Source: Bolinopsis microptera (taxonomy: Eukaryota; Ctenophora; Tentaculata; Lobata; Bolinopsidae). Taken from it: a stretch of DNA of 64,000 nucleotides. Position 1 is the stretch's first letter, and every line of letters begins with the position of its first letter. Under the pieces are notes generated by a model. The model searched no databases, was not told the DNA's origin, and saw only the letters and a list, made by a program, of their open reading frames with translations. Below are positions 35,636 through 48,496 of this stretch, in pieces. The DNA is taken from assembly GCF_026151205.1 (NCBI RefSeq), contig NC_087073.1, forward strand, positions 6,593,001 to 6,657,000, read 5' to 3'. A program made the position numbers and the translations under genes.

Positions 35636-36421
35636 CAGGAGGTGACCGGGATTGGCAATTTTGAGTTATCCCGGTCCCGGTCAACCGGGTCAAGTCACAT
35701 TTTTCATCCCGGTCGCGGTCAAATGCTGATTTATGATCCCGGTCAATTCAGGATTCTTGGTCCCGGTCCCGGTCAATCACTCAAATTTGCCGGGATTTTG
35801 ACCGGGATCTTTTACATAATTTCATTCACTGTGATTTTAAGTTTTTACTTTCATTCATTGTGAATTTCATCTTAAAACAACCTCTGAGCCAAACAAAACA
35901 ATGTTTAAAATTGCTAAACAAGTTTAGGTAACTAATATCGTTACATAACTCATAAGTGCAAACTAACATCAAGTTTTCAACTCGGGCTACGCCCAATTGT
36001 CAATTGGAGAATGAAACTGTTGAATAATGAGGGATCATTGACTGAGGAATGAGGGTGAACTTGAGTAATCAGTACATGAACATTATTGGTGTAGTACATT
36101 AGGCCCATGCCCCATATTGAATTTAATATTCTAGTTATTACTTATTCAAATTGTTCAATTATAATGTAAATGAAAGTTGCAGCTTTCAATATGAGAATAC
36201 CAGTTTTGGTCCCGGTCATCCCGGTAAAATCCCGGTCATCCCGAAAAAATTGTATTGTTGGTCCCGGTCCTGGTCCCGGTCCCGGTAAGATAGAAATCCC
36301 AGAAATTATTGGTCCCGGTCCCGGTCACGGTAAATTGATAATCTCAGTCCCGGTCCCGGTCAAGTCACATTTTGTATCCCGGTCCCGGTCAGGCCTAAAA
36401 TCATGTCCCGGTCACCTCCTG
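35636..36421. mobile_element. hAT-type MITE (786 bp) with 8-bp target duplication
   Basis: Inverted ends CAGGAGGTGACCGGGA and TCCCGGTCACCTCCTG, with the same 8 bp, ATCTGAAG, at 35628-35635 and 36422-36429. An 8-bp duplication and a CAG start are hAT hallmarks. Both ends of the interior are rich in CCGGTC / GGTCCC repeats that read as spurious frames; the middle is AT-rich. No transposase. Confidence 0.93.
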
Positions 36422-36429
36422 ATCTGAAG

Positions 36430-38240
36430 TTTGATGACTAGAAAACAGTGAATACAATTAATGTTTATTAATATTATTATCGAACTTCATATTATATTGT
36501 TTATCCTAAGTAAAGATCTGATAACTCTACAACAGGGAGCGGTTAAACTATAAATGGAAACAATTTAAATACTGAAACATAAACTAGTGTTAACATATCT
36601 ATAATACGTTAACTTAAAACTTAATTACATCAACTTGCAAGATTTAAAAAATTTTCCCTATAAAATACAGAGGCAATATCAAATATGGCACAGTTCAGTC
36701 AAATGAAAAAATCTGTTTGTTGATGGCACTGAAGAATATTTTGAAAAAAGCTACGATGAAAGTTGAAGGAACAGTTAAAGGAACACTATACCAATTTCAG
36801 AATGTAAATTTTCGTGTTTAAATATCATACTTTATAAGGTATAAAGTTTCGTATTATTAATCAAAAGTTGGTGTAATATCACACGTAACACGTTTTAGAT
36901 ATTAAACAGAAGAAAGTTTTTTGTCCTAGATCAAGAGCTGCTCATTTCTCACAAGCAGTGTGGTCGGGGTTCTGTTCTTCGATTCTTGCTGCCTTTGTCT
37001 TTCGCACGCAAGTAGGAGTACCCTGAGGATTAGAGGCAATAATAATAATAACGCTTTATTTGTATACCGCTTAGGCCGTATAATCAACCATGAATTATTA
37101 AAATTTTATAGTTCTACAATTGGAACCTGCGACTTGTTTTGCAGTGAATCACAATCCAGACGAAATGTGTAATTTTAAAAAGTATAGGTACACACCTGTC
37201 CGTAGTTTCTCGTACATCACGCGTGACGTCCGGCTAGAAGGAGTTTCTCCCAGGTCTGCTGTCTAGGAAGAGAGAATGGGAGATGAGAGCTGTTTGAGCT
37301 TTATGACTTCACTTAACAGCCAGAGGTGCCATAAGCTAACTCGTCGTAAATTGCGAGCTCTGGCAGGTATCCTCGGGTGATTGTCAGATCAGATGGTGGT
37401 CCAAAAGAAACTGCTGGGAGCCTGACAGAAAACCGTATTGCAAGCCCCGAAACGGTGTCAGGTTTGTGACTGAAGATTCTGATCAAGCTCAGGGTTGAGT
37501 CTACACAGTGTCGCCACTTGCCGATGCCAGTTGATGCGACAGGACACTGATTTAAGTGGGAAGTTGTGTCTAAGAAACAGCGTGTGGTTCGGGTGCCGGT
37601 TGAACGCATGTAATAGGGAGGGTATATCCGTATTTCGCTGCTAGGAGGTGGTCCGCAGATTGCGTGAAGATGCCTACTTTTAAACCTATCAATAGGTTCA
37701 ATAGGTAGGTGCTAGTGATGCAGTCCTTGACCCGGAAGCTAAGGCTTCCCCGTTTCTCGCTCATTTGTGCTCCGATGTTCTTGTGACCTCTGCAGGGGTC
37801 AAGTGCAGGATGAGGGACATGGCCGACCAGGAGAAGGTTGTTTTTGAGAGGTATTTTTATACAGTTTAACTGTATCATTACCCTTGGAAATCTCTCGACC
37901 CAAACGATGCCAAATTCTGCCTCCGAGCACAAGTACTTTGTAGGGGGTCAGCGAGTCATTTCGTGTCTATTGTTCAATGTCGTTGAGTACAGGGGAAGTT
38001 AGCTGCTGTCTACTGCCGTTATTCTCCAATTCTTAGAGTTCGTCTTTCGCACGTGAGTAAGTTTCCTGGGGAAAATAAATAGTCAACCAAAAATTATTAA
38101 TACTAAACATAGATGGACTTCCCACAATTATAACCAGTAAATCTGACACCTGCTAGCTGGCGTAAATTTAAAATTTAACACGCAGTGCGCGCTAAAAATA
38201 TCTCAAATTTGAAAACTGATGTGGTTTTTACCGAAAATCG
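36430..38240. other. Gene-free stretch with a probable L2/CR1-like LINE 3' end
   Basis: At about 37036-37072 the minus strand reads CGGTATACAAATAAAGCG followed by TTATTATTATT, the typical 3' end of L2/CR1-like LINEs. Frames at 37313-37932 show no recognisable domain. TCGTCTTTCGCACG words recur at 37000 and 38042. Confidence 0.45.
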
Positions 38241-41200
38241 AATTCGCGCCAGCCGCCATCATCACAGTATTGGCCGTATTTGAGTGCTGGGAAGGCTCAG
38301 TTCGGATTTCTAAGATGGATATAGCCGTAAGCTAGGCCTAGGAACCATAAAAAGTCGTATAAAACTACCCATGGAATGACCAGAAATGAACGAAAATGAA
38401 CATTCTTCTCAAAGTGCTCAGAATGGTTTAAAATGGGTCGGAAAGTGTTTATATTAGTCCTAGGACCACTCAAACCAAGTTTGAGAATCATTACATGTCT
38501 AGAACCTATGTTACCAATGTTCCAAAATGTCCCAATTTTGGCACAATAATCCTCCTGAGAATCCAGATTTTTGGAACATGGGCACATCGAAGTATTGGCT
38601 GTATTTAAGTGCTGGGAAGCCTCAATTCGGTTTTCTAAGATGGATGTAGGTAAAAACTAGGCCTAAGAGCCATCAAAACTCAAATAACATTACCCAGGTT
38701 CATGGAATGTATGGAAAATGAACAAAAATGAAAATAGTAGTTGAGATGGTGGAAACATTTGATACAATTTTGGAAACATGCTTTTACAGCCGTATTTATG
38801 CTTGTACTGACTTGGACATGTTCATAAAAAGGTGGCACTAGAGATTGATTTTTCACTGCCAAAATTGTGTGAAGCATTTTAAAATACTTGTATCTCAAGG
38901 AGTATGCTATGAAAGTTAACAAAATTTTAATGTGGTCCAAAAAGATTCAAATGTCACATAATAAAGTCATTCATCTCTTTATATCTGTTAATTGTGCAGA
39001 TATGAGCCAGAAATCACAAAATATTCATTTCTTGCACCTCTAATCATGAATTTACATTCTGTGAGTGTGTCCTGCTTCTCAATGTGATTATTGAACCTTT
39101 TTGAGATAGCTGAGTGTTAAAAGTGCAAAGAATCACCGGTTAAATGTAGAGTTACGATGCAATTATCACATACAGGGTTAATTCTGACTAAGTATTTTAG
39201 AATGATGAATGTGATATGAATATCAACGGAATGATTGTAACAATGAACTCTATCAATGTCAATTATATCATGCTAACTAATATTTAGAGAATTTAGATGG
39301 TTAAAAGTGCCATAATGAGTCAAAAATCACATAAATGAGCATGTATTGAAATGATGCTGTATCAGGGGAATGTACACTGTCCATTTGAACACTGTCCATT
39401 AGTACTCCGATGAAAAAGCGATGAATGTCGATTTGCCGTGATTCTAGCTTTGTGTGTTATTGTGTGATTTCAATGCACGGCAATGAAGGGACTCAGGTAC
39501 CACGATCTGGCAGACAAACATGTCTGAACAGGCATAGCGAGTCAGATCTGGTTCAGGAAATTTTATCGTTTAAGAGATATTCATATTTCATATGAATCAA
39601 TACTCAGGTTTCTAATTTTGGACTCGCCCGGGGTTTGATTATGATACTTTGAGGAATGACATTTGATTTATAAGTTGATTTCAAATCCCCTATGGGTACC
39701 AGAAATACTGGTTTCACAACAACAACATCACTTTTTGGCTCTATATCAGGTTGGTATTCATAGTAAATCTGCAGTAATTTGTTGTGACACTGCACTTGTT
39801 TATGGTCATGGAGAAGTTCGTTATTAGAGTAATAGTGGAATCAATAATCAAAAAACACTGATTTTAAACTGATTAAACTAGGCAAGTACTTTTACTACTC
39901 AAGCCATGATAATTTTGTCTCCATACTGTGACAAATGAATCAATCAGTTACGTATAATACTTAATTGGATTTTTGAAATGTGATTATCGATTCATTACCT
40001 TTCTTTTCAAAATGTCATTACAACTTGAACATTACATATGATTCAATTGTCATACTTTAAAGAAAATTACATAGTTGGTAGCCAGATTTGTGTGATTTTT
40101 GAATCATTTAACCACCCAGATCAAAAATTATCGCTCAAAGGCCTTCAATATGGTATAAGCTTAGACATGGATTCAAAAATCACATAATAAGAACCATAGA
40201 ATAGATATATGTTGTCATATTGTGCACTTAATTTAAGGCTTACTATAGTGAGACTTAATAGCGCACCAATAACGAAAATGTGATTTTTGAATCATATTAA
40301 CTGGTTTTAATACTATTTAATACTATTTTGTACCCTAACAAATGATAGAAAGCCAATAAAAACGTAAGATGATTCAATAATCACTGCTCAAAATAGGCTC
40401 ATTTCCAATGTTTAAGTTGTGATTTTTGAATCATTTTGGCACCAATAACAATTTCAGATAAGACATTTTATTCCTTACATGCATTATAGTCACCATATCA
40501 ATTTTGGCGTCTTTGTGAATAGTACTTTTCAGATTATCTAGTGTTGATTCATCTTGCATTTCTAATTGTGTGATTTTTGAATCATTGGCACACAAATAAC
40601 GATAACTCCTGTGATATAAGCACTACAGACTCCGTGATTTCAGGATCACGAAATTTAATCGAATTTCTAAAGGTATAGATAGATATATCAACCAACAAAG
40701 AGCAATGACCATTTTTAAAACTCATTTAAAAAAAATCAATCTCTAGTGCCACCTTTTTTTGAACGTGTCCACTTGGAATCTATCTGGTATGGTAGAAGGA
40801 CACATGTACTAACATTTCCAGCCACTTAGACTTGCAAAATACTCCCCTGGTTCATGGAATGAATGAAATGAACACAAAATGAACATTTTCCTAGAATCCC
40901 CTGAATTGGGCTAAAACCAATTGGAATCGGTCGGTATTGATACCAGGAGTGTCCCTGAGAAGTTTGGTGTGCCTAGCATGTTCAAAAAGGGCTCTGGGGC
41001 AATGTTTCTATTTTGGTTTCAGAGTAGTTGAGATGGTGGAAACAATTGACACAAATTTAGAAACATGCTTTTTAGCGGTAATTATGCCTGGACTGGCATG
41101 GAATCGATATGGTATGGTAGAGGGGCATATTGTTTACTAACATGTTCAGCAACTCAGAAGTTTTTTTCTTTGAAATTTAATACTCCACCGAAGGGATAGG

Positions 41201-41720
41201 GTGCGTCAAGAATCATCCAGTTTCACATCGAAAGCACTATTTTCACACATCAAATTGTGACATTTTTTGTTCAACTTTTAAAAAACCTTTTTAGTGCAAA
41301 ATGATCCCCTGGTTCATGAAATGAACAAAAATGAACTTTACCCTAAAATCGCCTAAACTGAGTTGAAGGCGATCAGAATCGATTGGTATCGATACCAGGA
41401 GTGTCCTTGAAAAGTTTGGTGGCCCTAGCATCCTCAGAAAAGGCTTTGTGGGCAATGTTCCATTTTGGTTTCAGAGAAGTTGGGATTCTGGAACAGAATT
41501 GAGACAAATTTGGAACAGGCTTTTTGGGCAGTAATTATGCCTTGGCTGACTTAAAATCGATCTGGTATGGTGGAGGGGTATATTAACTACATTTTTGGGT
41601 GTTTTCAAATTAAAGATTTCAAAGCCAGATTTTCGGCTTAAGTTGGCTGGGACATGCCCAAATTGTATATGCTTTGATCGTGATCGGGTTTTCAAAAATA
41701 AACGATTTACCTTTCGCATA
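38240..41720. repeat. Diverged tandem-repeat field
   Basis: Recurring blocks in the same order: GAAATGAACAAAAATGAAC (38386, 38706, 40865, 41322), TTGAGATGGTGGAAACA..GAAACATGCTTTT (38735, 41025, 41475), GTATTGGC-GTATTT-AGTGCTGGGAAG (38265, 38592), and ATCTGGTATGGTAGA-GG (40780, 41105, 41560). Unit length is irregular, about 200-460 bp. Non-coding. Confidence 0.75.
38814..40771. mobile_element. About 2-kb inverted-repeat element inserted in the tandem-repeat field
   Basis: A left arm 38814-38853 (TGGACATGTTCATAAAAAGG then TGGCACTAGAGATTGATTTTT) matches the inverted right arm 40731-40771 with two or three differences. Outside, CTTGGA occurs on both sides, and joining the flanks restores the tandem-repeat word ..ACTTGGAATCTATCTGGTATGG seen elsewhere. 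Inside, GTGATTTTTGAATCAT recurs at 40092, 40280, 40419 and 40570, with reverse copies near 40168 and 39318. No transposase frame. Confidence 0.78.
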
Positions 41721-43121
41721 TGATGGACTTTTTCCCGAAGAAGGTGGGTATTTTATCCTTGTAGTTTTCCAGAGAAGGACGTAGTCTTTTCCACATCTCT
41801 GTCATCAGTGAAGTCCTCTCGATTAAACGGTACCTTTTTGGCACTCCTGAGATAATTGACTGTCTTATACACAATGGTTTTACCGTTTACAACATTTGCA
41901 GTAATATTTATTACCGAATTTAATTAGAATTTAACCCATACATTTTAAACACATGAACTGCTGTATCAGTAACCATCAAAATAGAGACAAACCTATGAAT
42001 TTGATGTTTATCTTGTTAAGTGGGAGGTTAACCTCTTCTTGACACAAAATACCCAGTCGTCTCCTGAGATCTCCGACATGACAGAGGAAGCTACTGTCGA
42101 GTTCGATATTACAGCTAACCTAAGATAGTCAAACTGAGTGGGATCAATTTTAAGCATTACAAATCAGCAGTTGTCAAGCAAATGTGATGAAAGAGCCATT
42201 ATTGAAATGTAAGGCAGATCTAGAGCTAGGAATGTGTTTCGGGGCATCAAAGAATAAGTATCTGTGTACTGTTCTTTACCATACCATTTAAACGATTTAA
42301 TACATGGAAGTATCACAATAATATACTTTTTCAAAAACATAAACACATTTAAAAAAGGCTCGAATGGGTTATCGATATTTCCATATAATGCAGGATTGAA
42401 ATAATCTGTTTAGGAGTAATACGTTCAAATTCGATCCTGATCTACAAAAGTGTAACATGATAGCAAAATCCGCTGTGCTTTTCTATACTAGAACAAGTTT
42501 TAGTAGTCTCCAGCACATCACAGCTTAAAGGCAGTAACACTAAATCGATTACATTAAATAACCTCTCAAGATCATTTAGTAATATCTGTATTTCAATGTG
42601 CAACGAAACAGCTTCTATACTACTTTACTACTTCTATACTACTTTACTATCAACTAGATATACGGTTTGAGCATTGAAGCTCTATGCTGTGAGCAGCAAC
42701 GAAAAGAGATGGGATTGCAATATATCGACTCACTTGTGAAAATAATGATTAAATCTCAAATCTCACTTGTTCAGAACAATTACGATTTCTAACTGCGCGG
42801 CGTAGTGCGTACTTTGAAATCCAAATAAAAATTATTTTTGATCAAAATATTGGAAAACAAAATTACAACATGATTCAAATCTTGTGTAAAAAAATGTGAT
42901 AAACAATATGCTGTTAAAAACTTTCGTGAAAAATTTTAAAAAGCATGATTTCCACCCGATTATGTGAAGTTATCATTTTTATGACTTTTACAGGTTATAA
43001 TTTTTGTCAAGAGCTTAGCCATTTGTCAAAATTTAGGTCATGGTATCATGTTATGTGACTATACAATGAGATTATAATCCGTTGATGTATAATATCTTGG
43101 AGTTTATCAGGGGATAAAATT

Positions 43122-43168
43122 ATTTGTAGGTTTATAAACTACCAAAACGCGCGCTGGGTTGGACTCGT
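43122..43168 (-). repeat. GC-rich dispersed 48-bp motif, copy 2 (inverted)
   Basis: ATTTGTAGGTTTATAAACTA then CCAAAACGCGCGCTGGGTTG and GACTCGT, the reverse complement of the motif at 25931. Confidence 0.7.
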
Positions 43169-44188
43169 TGTATAATAATAATGTATAACTATCAATACAT
43201 GATACACGATAACGTAAAACTATATAAATCGATAACATATAAGATCAAATAAACCATATGGTACCAAGTTACATTAATTGATGAAATCTTTCCATGTTTT
43301 AGAATGAAAATCCATATTACACAAATATTCCTAGCTTTAAGTATGACACACATTATTACATGATAACGAATTGATTTAACGCGCATATGCAAAATATATT
43401 GTAATTGTATAAGAATCGACCTTGTTTTTAAAGATTAGTCATTTAAAGTATCGATGAGAAAATCCCAGTACAAATAGCTTATACTTATAATCCGATAATT
43501 TATGTTGTATGATGCAATGAAAATACTCATACCGCGCGCGCAGCTTGAACTACGACATACGCAAGCGTTCAGTTGCAAATTATAAGGTCTACCGAAGTTT
43601 GTAGGGCGCGAAAAATTTTATGTTGACGTGCTCGCGCATTCTGAGTAGTCAGCTCGCGTTGGGTATGCGCCAACTTTTTTTGTAAGTCTATACTGTCCAT
43701 TGTTAATTGACTAGCCCGGCGTGCGCTAATTCGTAGCACTTGTCTCGGGTTGATACATGTTACGTATCACAAATATCAGAGATATCAGGATCATCTCTGC
43801 GCGGCGTCAGTAAAATTAGAAGTTCGCGCAAAAATAGTTTTATTTTCCTGGCGCTTTGTTCTCGCGTCGGGAGTGAATCACTAATTAGCTCACTACTTAG
43901 CTCACTACTTAACTCTCAAGCCTTCGGCGGCGCGCGCTTCGCTCGCGAAAAGTGGCGTGCAACGTATGTCAAGTTTCGGGCAATAAAATAAAAAAGCGCT
44001 ATTTCGAAAAAATTTAAACGAGTAACATCCGTAAAATTTTATAAATCAGCTTACCAATTTTTGTTAAGATCGGATTGAGGGAAGGTTACCAAATATAAAT
44101 TTGTTTCAAAAATTTTGTGCTGGCCGAAGTTAGCGCTAAAAAACTAACCTTAATTACCTACTGTCGGCACGCGCGGCTCACTGTCGAT

Positions 44189-44283
44189 ATTACCTGGGGA
44201 CCCCAGGCTATTATGTTCATAAACATAATAAATCCGCCGAATAATGATTCGGCGGAATGACAGGCTGAGCGCTGCCCAGTAAT
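44189..44283. repeat. Three-hairpin dispersed element, full copy (95 bp)
   Basis: The outer ends ATTACCTGGG and CCCAGTAAT pair. Inside are three independent hairpins: CCTGGGG-ACCCCAGG (44193-44207), TTATGTTCATAAACATAA, and CCGCCGAATAATGATTCGGCGG-type (about 44234-44255). The layout resembles a cloverleaf. Related copies lie at 34155 and 35275. Confidence 0.8.
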
Positions 44284-45305
44284 GTCGATACAATGTCGCA
44301 TCACCTACTACGAGGCTATGGAAAAAGGACAAAAATATGAAACTCATCTATCAGAAGTCTCTTACAACCACTCATCCCTGCACCTATATAAAGCACTGGT
44401 TGACCTTATATTAGGAAACTCAAACCGGAGCTGGAGGCGATTTTTAACACAATGAATACTGTGTTGAATGGCTTAGTATAGAAGTTTTGTGAATTTTAAT
44501 TAGTTGTACAAACTCAAGATCAATTAAAAAAGCAACTGACCTTTGGATTTCAGAGGTCATGTTTCTTTTAACAGGCTGCTTATTATGTCCTGTACTGGTA
44601 TGGCATACTAGTTAAGTTCGAGAGTTATCCTGTGGTGGAGGTAAGGGATCATGTATCATGGCCCTCCACATGACATATGTTCCCCTCAAAGTTCTCCTGT
44701 GCCTTGGGTAATGGTTTGAAAACTTATTCTTGTCCTGTTTGTTTTCTAGCTGTAGACACTATTGCTGTTTCAAAGACATAGACCTTTTTTGTTTCGTCGA
44801 GGGAATCTCACCTTTCGCAGAATCTTTGGACAGGGATGTATGTGAAAACTGAAACTCCTACGATAATGTGACTGCACTTGTTATTGTAGGGCTGTTTTCT
44901 ACACCGGTTACCTTGCTATACCAGACCTCTTCTTTTCCTGCAAACTTTAAGTTAATTAGCTTGTTTTGAGCACGATTATCATATTTGATTGTTTAAAGTT
45001 CAAAAAATATTGGTAACAATGAACCATTTCCATTACTTTTGTATTATGCTCTGCCAATTTGATGGCAATTTTTGATTTAATGAACTTTTCCCGTTTAAAA
45101 TATGGATTATCATACCTCATATTGCCTTTCATCTTTTTGCAAGGTTTTTCTTTGTATTCCACGCATTTTTCATTTTCTTAAGGGGCCTGGTATAGAGAGA
45201 TCTGACTGTAGTTTATTAGGTCCATTAGGTGAGACCATGTCGTTGTATTAATTGCAATTGCAATAATGTTTCTTAAATATTTAACAAAATTGAACTCCTT
45301 TTAGC

Positions 45306-47287
45306 ATGACAACGGCAACTGAAGCTAGCAGACCCGTCAATGCTGAACAACATTCACCCCCAAAAGTGATTAAATCGATTATTTGCTATTGATAGCTGAT
45401 ATGCTTTTTGATTATGATAGTTATTTTGACAGTAATTAATAAAGTATTAATGCATGTCTTTGTGTAACGCCATGCTTTTTATTCAACTTATTTTTCTTCA
45501 GGGAGGTGTGTTATGGGAAACACTAAGGTCTCTTTTGTTCATCTCTGGAACAGCAATACTGACAACTATTGCTGTTAAGAACTCTGTTAATCCATACATA
45601 GACAAAATATGGGGAGCTTCACATGACTTTTGGGGTTCTCTCTGGACCTCTATTTACGAGCTGTTTGGCAGAAACGACTTTCTTGTCCATTTTATTGGTT
45701 GGTTTTATTCAATATTGTAGTTTAGACAATCATGTCTCAATATGCTGCATAAATCCTAGATGTGTAATCAATTGCTGATATGATGGCTTATCAATCACAA
45801 AGAATATAATGTGATTCTACCCACATAGGTTCAAAATATTTTCTTTACTCACTGTGCAATTTAACAAATAACATTCTGTTTTGAACTTTTTTCAACACAA
45901 AATCCCAACCTGTTCACTTTCATTTTCTAGGGTCTGGACTTAATGGTATTATATGCTTCACCGTATTCAATGCTCTCTTTCTGTTGTGTGACATCACAGG
46001 ACACCCAACTTGGTTGCTGAAGTACAAAGTTCAGGATGCAAAGAATCAACCTGTAAGTTAGCATATTACTGGATAGTCAAAAACTATGCAGTTTGAAATA
46101 CAGTATTAATACATTATTAATTAATAAGGTATTGTTAAATCAAAGCAAAAACTTTACCACTTAGTCAAACAAAATAATATTTTTTGTTTTCTCAAGGCAG
46201 AGATAATCACACGTAGGATAGCTCTATTCATCAATTAATACATTACCATGAATGTTCCAAGGTCGATAGAAAAAGACTATGGAGTTGCATCAGAACTGCT
46301 GCTTTCAACCTTGGAGTTGTCAGTCCAGTCTTTACTTTGGTGTTCTACAAGGCATCGCAGTGGAATGGATCATACCATAAGGGCGATCTCCCAACTTTCA
46401 ACCGATTTCTCCTTGAGTTCCTGGTCTTTAACATTGTTGAGGAAATATTCTTTTACTACAGTCACAGGTAAAACAGACTTTTGTGCACCATCTTGTGTTT
46501 CCCGATAGCCTGTCTTGTCTTTGCGTTCAGATTGAGTAAGTCATGCACTGTTAGACATCTTCTATCAAAGCTTACTCTTCCAGGATCTTGCATCACCCCA
46601 AGTTGTACGCTCGATTCCACAAGAAGCACCACGAATGGACAGCCCCAATTGGTATAACTTCAATTTACTGTACCCCGCTGGAGATGGTAGTATCGAACTT
46701 GTTCCCTATTGCTCTTGGACCTTTCCTCATGCAATCGCATCTCTTTGTGACCTGGATTTGGTGAGTTTTGGAAATTAAACTGTAACTGAAGTAGCTATCT
46801 TACCAAATTTACTGTCCAAACTGCCCTCTGCAGCTAAAGTTCTGCATGATTATTCAACTATAATCTATCTAATCAGGTTTGGATTGGTGCTGTTCTCTAC
46901 GACATTGGCCCACGGTGGATATCATGTTCCCTTCCTCTTCTCTCCTGAAGCTCACGACTACCACCACAAAGTGTAAGTTAAACAACTTATATTGTGCTTC
47001 TAGTGTGCCTCATGTGTGTTCACCCTCATAAACTAAAATGTTGTATAATACAGCCAGTCATTAAAGTAGTGATCAATGATTTCACTGATATCAAAACTTC
47101 AAGGTTCAACTGTCTGTACGGAACACTGGGAATCCTGGATAAGCTCCACAAGACAGACAAGCCCTTCGCTGGTAGCGTCCACGAGAAACGTCACTACATC
47201 TCCTACAGCCTCACTCCAATCAAGCAGATACACCCCGAACCGGTGAGAGGCGGTGGAAAAGCTGGTAAATCTGGCAAAGCTGAGTGA
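45306..47287 (+). CDS. Fatty acid hydroxylase superfamily protein, FAXDC2-like (gene A)
   Basis: Membrane di-iron hydroxylase of the sterol desaturase/C4-methyl oxidase family, expected in the endoplasmic reticulum. Seven exons: 45306-45365, 45502-45697, 45931-46052, 46262-46467, 46584-46760, 46877-46972 and 47104-47287; 346 residues, close to the roughly 330 of human FAXDC2. All phases agree. The three histidine boxes are present: SHRILHHP (HxxxH), HKKHHEW (HxxHH) and HDYHHK (HxxHH). Hydrophobic segments lie before and between them (ILTTIAV, GIICFTVFNALFLL, GVVSPVFTLVFY). The C-terminus ends in a Gly/Lys-rich tail. The first exon and its weak donor (AAAA|GTGATT) are the least certain part. 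AATAAA at 47639 could serve for polyadenylation. The paralogue is gene B at 52.4 kb. Confidence 0.88.
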
Positions 47288-48496
47288 AGACCTGAATTTG
47301 GAATCCTAAGTGGAACTGCGGAATTGAAGATTTTGGAATTTTGAACTATGAACTGTGAACTGTAAACTGTAAACTGTAAACTGTGAACTGTTTGTTTTAC
47401 ATTTTGTGTATACGTTATTCTGTGTTGTGTTTGTACAGACAGCTATTTCGGAAAGAAGAAAATTTTGAGTTTTTTAGGTAAGATTTATTATTAGATTTAT
47501 TATATTTGTTATGATTAGTGAATTAGAAGCTTCAAACCGAACCCTTTTTGCCAGATATCGAGAGCTCTATTATATCGTTAAACTATGTATAATTACTTAT
47601 TAGTATGAAGGATACATTATATTATATCGTATAAATATAATAAAGTTTAACAAGATTTTGCTGATCATGCAATTGTAATTCTAGATTTTATTGTGTGCTA
47701 TAAGCTTTCTGCATAGTTCATGATTACTGTGTACAAAGTAGTTATATAAAGAAGTATAAAAGAATAGATTTAACGTTATCAGTTTTATTGATAAATTGCA
47801 TGTATGATGTATCATCCATTTTTAATGATTGATTCGCTAGTACAGAAGGTATAAAATAAAGGTTATCCCAGAATAAGCCTCATGTAAATGTACGAAGGGC
47901 GAAGGCTGTGGTCAATTATGTAGCAGTGAGGTCAAAGTGATTTTGGATTTAATTTCGGACCACTCTGTATCATATCAGAAATTAGTTGATTGCAGTAATT
48001 TAAAATTAGTCTTAAATGAAATTGTTTAATTAGTTACGTCATAGAAAATATAAAACTTGTGTTTTCTAGTATAGGTGAATATTTAATATTTGATTTGTGT
48101 CTTTAAATTAAAATAATTGTGCTGCTGATTTTATAAAATGTGATTCTATCTATGTTAATTTCAAAATGTTTTATGTCATCTGATAAAAATTTACATAACT
48201 GCGTTTATCACTGCTTATCCGACTTACAGAATCTTTTAAATTAAACTGCAAACACTATATCAAAATATCAAATCTGACACAACGAACTATCATGTCTGGT
48301 ACTTTAATTTAAGCCATCATAAAAAATCAGTCAAGACCTTGAAAGAAAATTTTCATTACTGAAAGTGTATTTTCAGGTGATATGATCCTAGTTTAGGCAT
48401 TTTAATGGAATAGAATCTCAAAAGATAGCTCATAGTTGCTTTAAGATCCTCGAAATGTAACTCTGGGTGAACAGTAGATCTAATTAAAATTATGGT
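47288..48496. other. 3' UTR of gene A and spacer before POLG
   Basis: Starts with a short GAACTGTAAACT-type repeat (47347-47395), then AT-rich sequence. AATAAA signals occur at 47639 and about 47856. No coding sequence. Confidence 0.55.

Larger units (their letters stand above)
41721..45305. other. Gene-free stretch upstream of FAXDC2-like gene A
   Basis: AT-rich except for 43520-43960, which is dense in CG and GCGC words (CGCGCGCAGC, GGCGGCGCGCGC). It includes the GC-rich dispersed motif at 43122 and the three-hairpin element at 44189. No coding sequence I can support. Confidence 0.55.

Noticed and set aside
35642-36427. Frames with Arg-Ser and Pro-Gly repeats
   Set aside because: They are readings of the CCGGTC arrays of the hAT MITE.
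37313-37932. Overlapping minus-strand frames of 98 and 120 codons
   Set aside because: No recognisable motif, in a region that looks like LINE or repeat remains; not supported as a gene.
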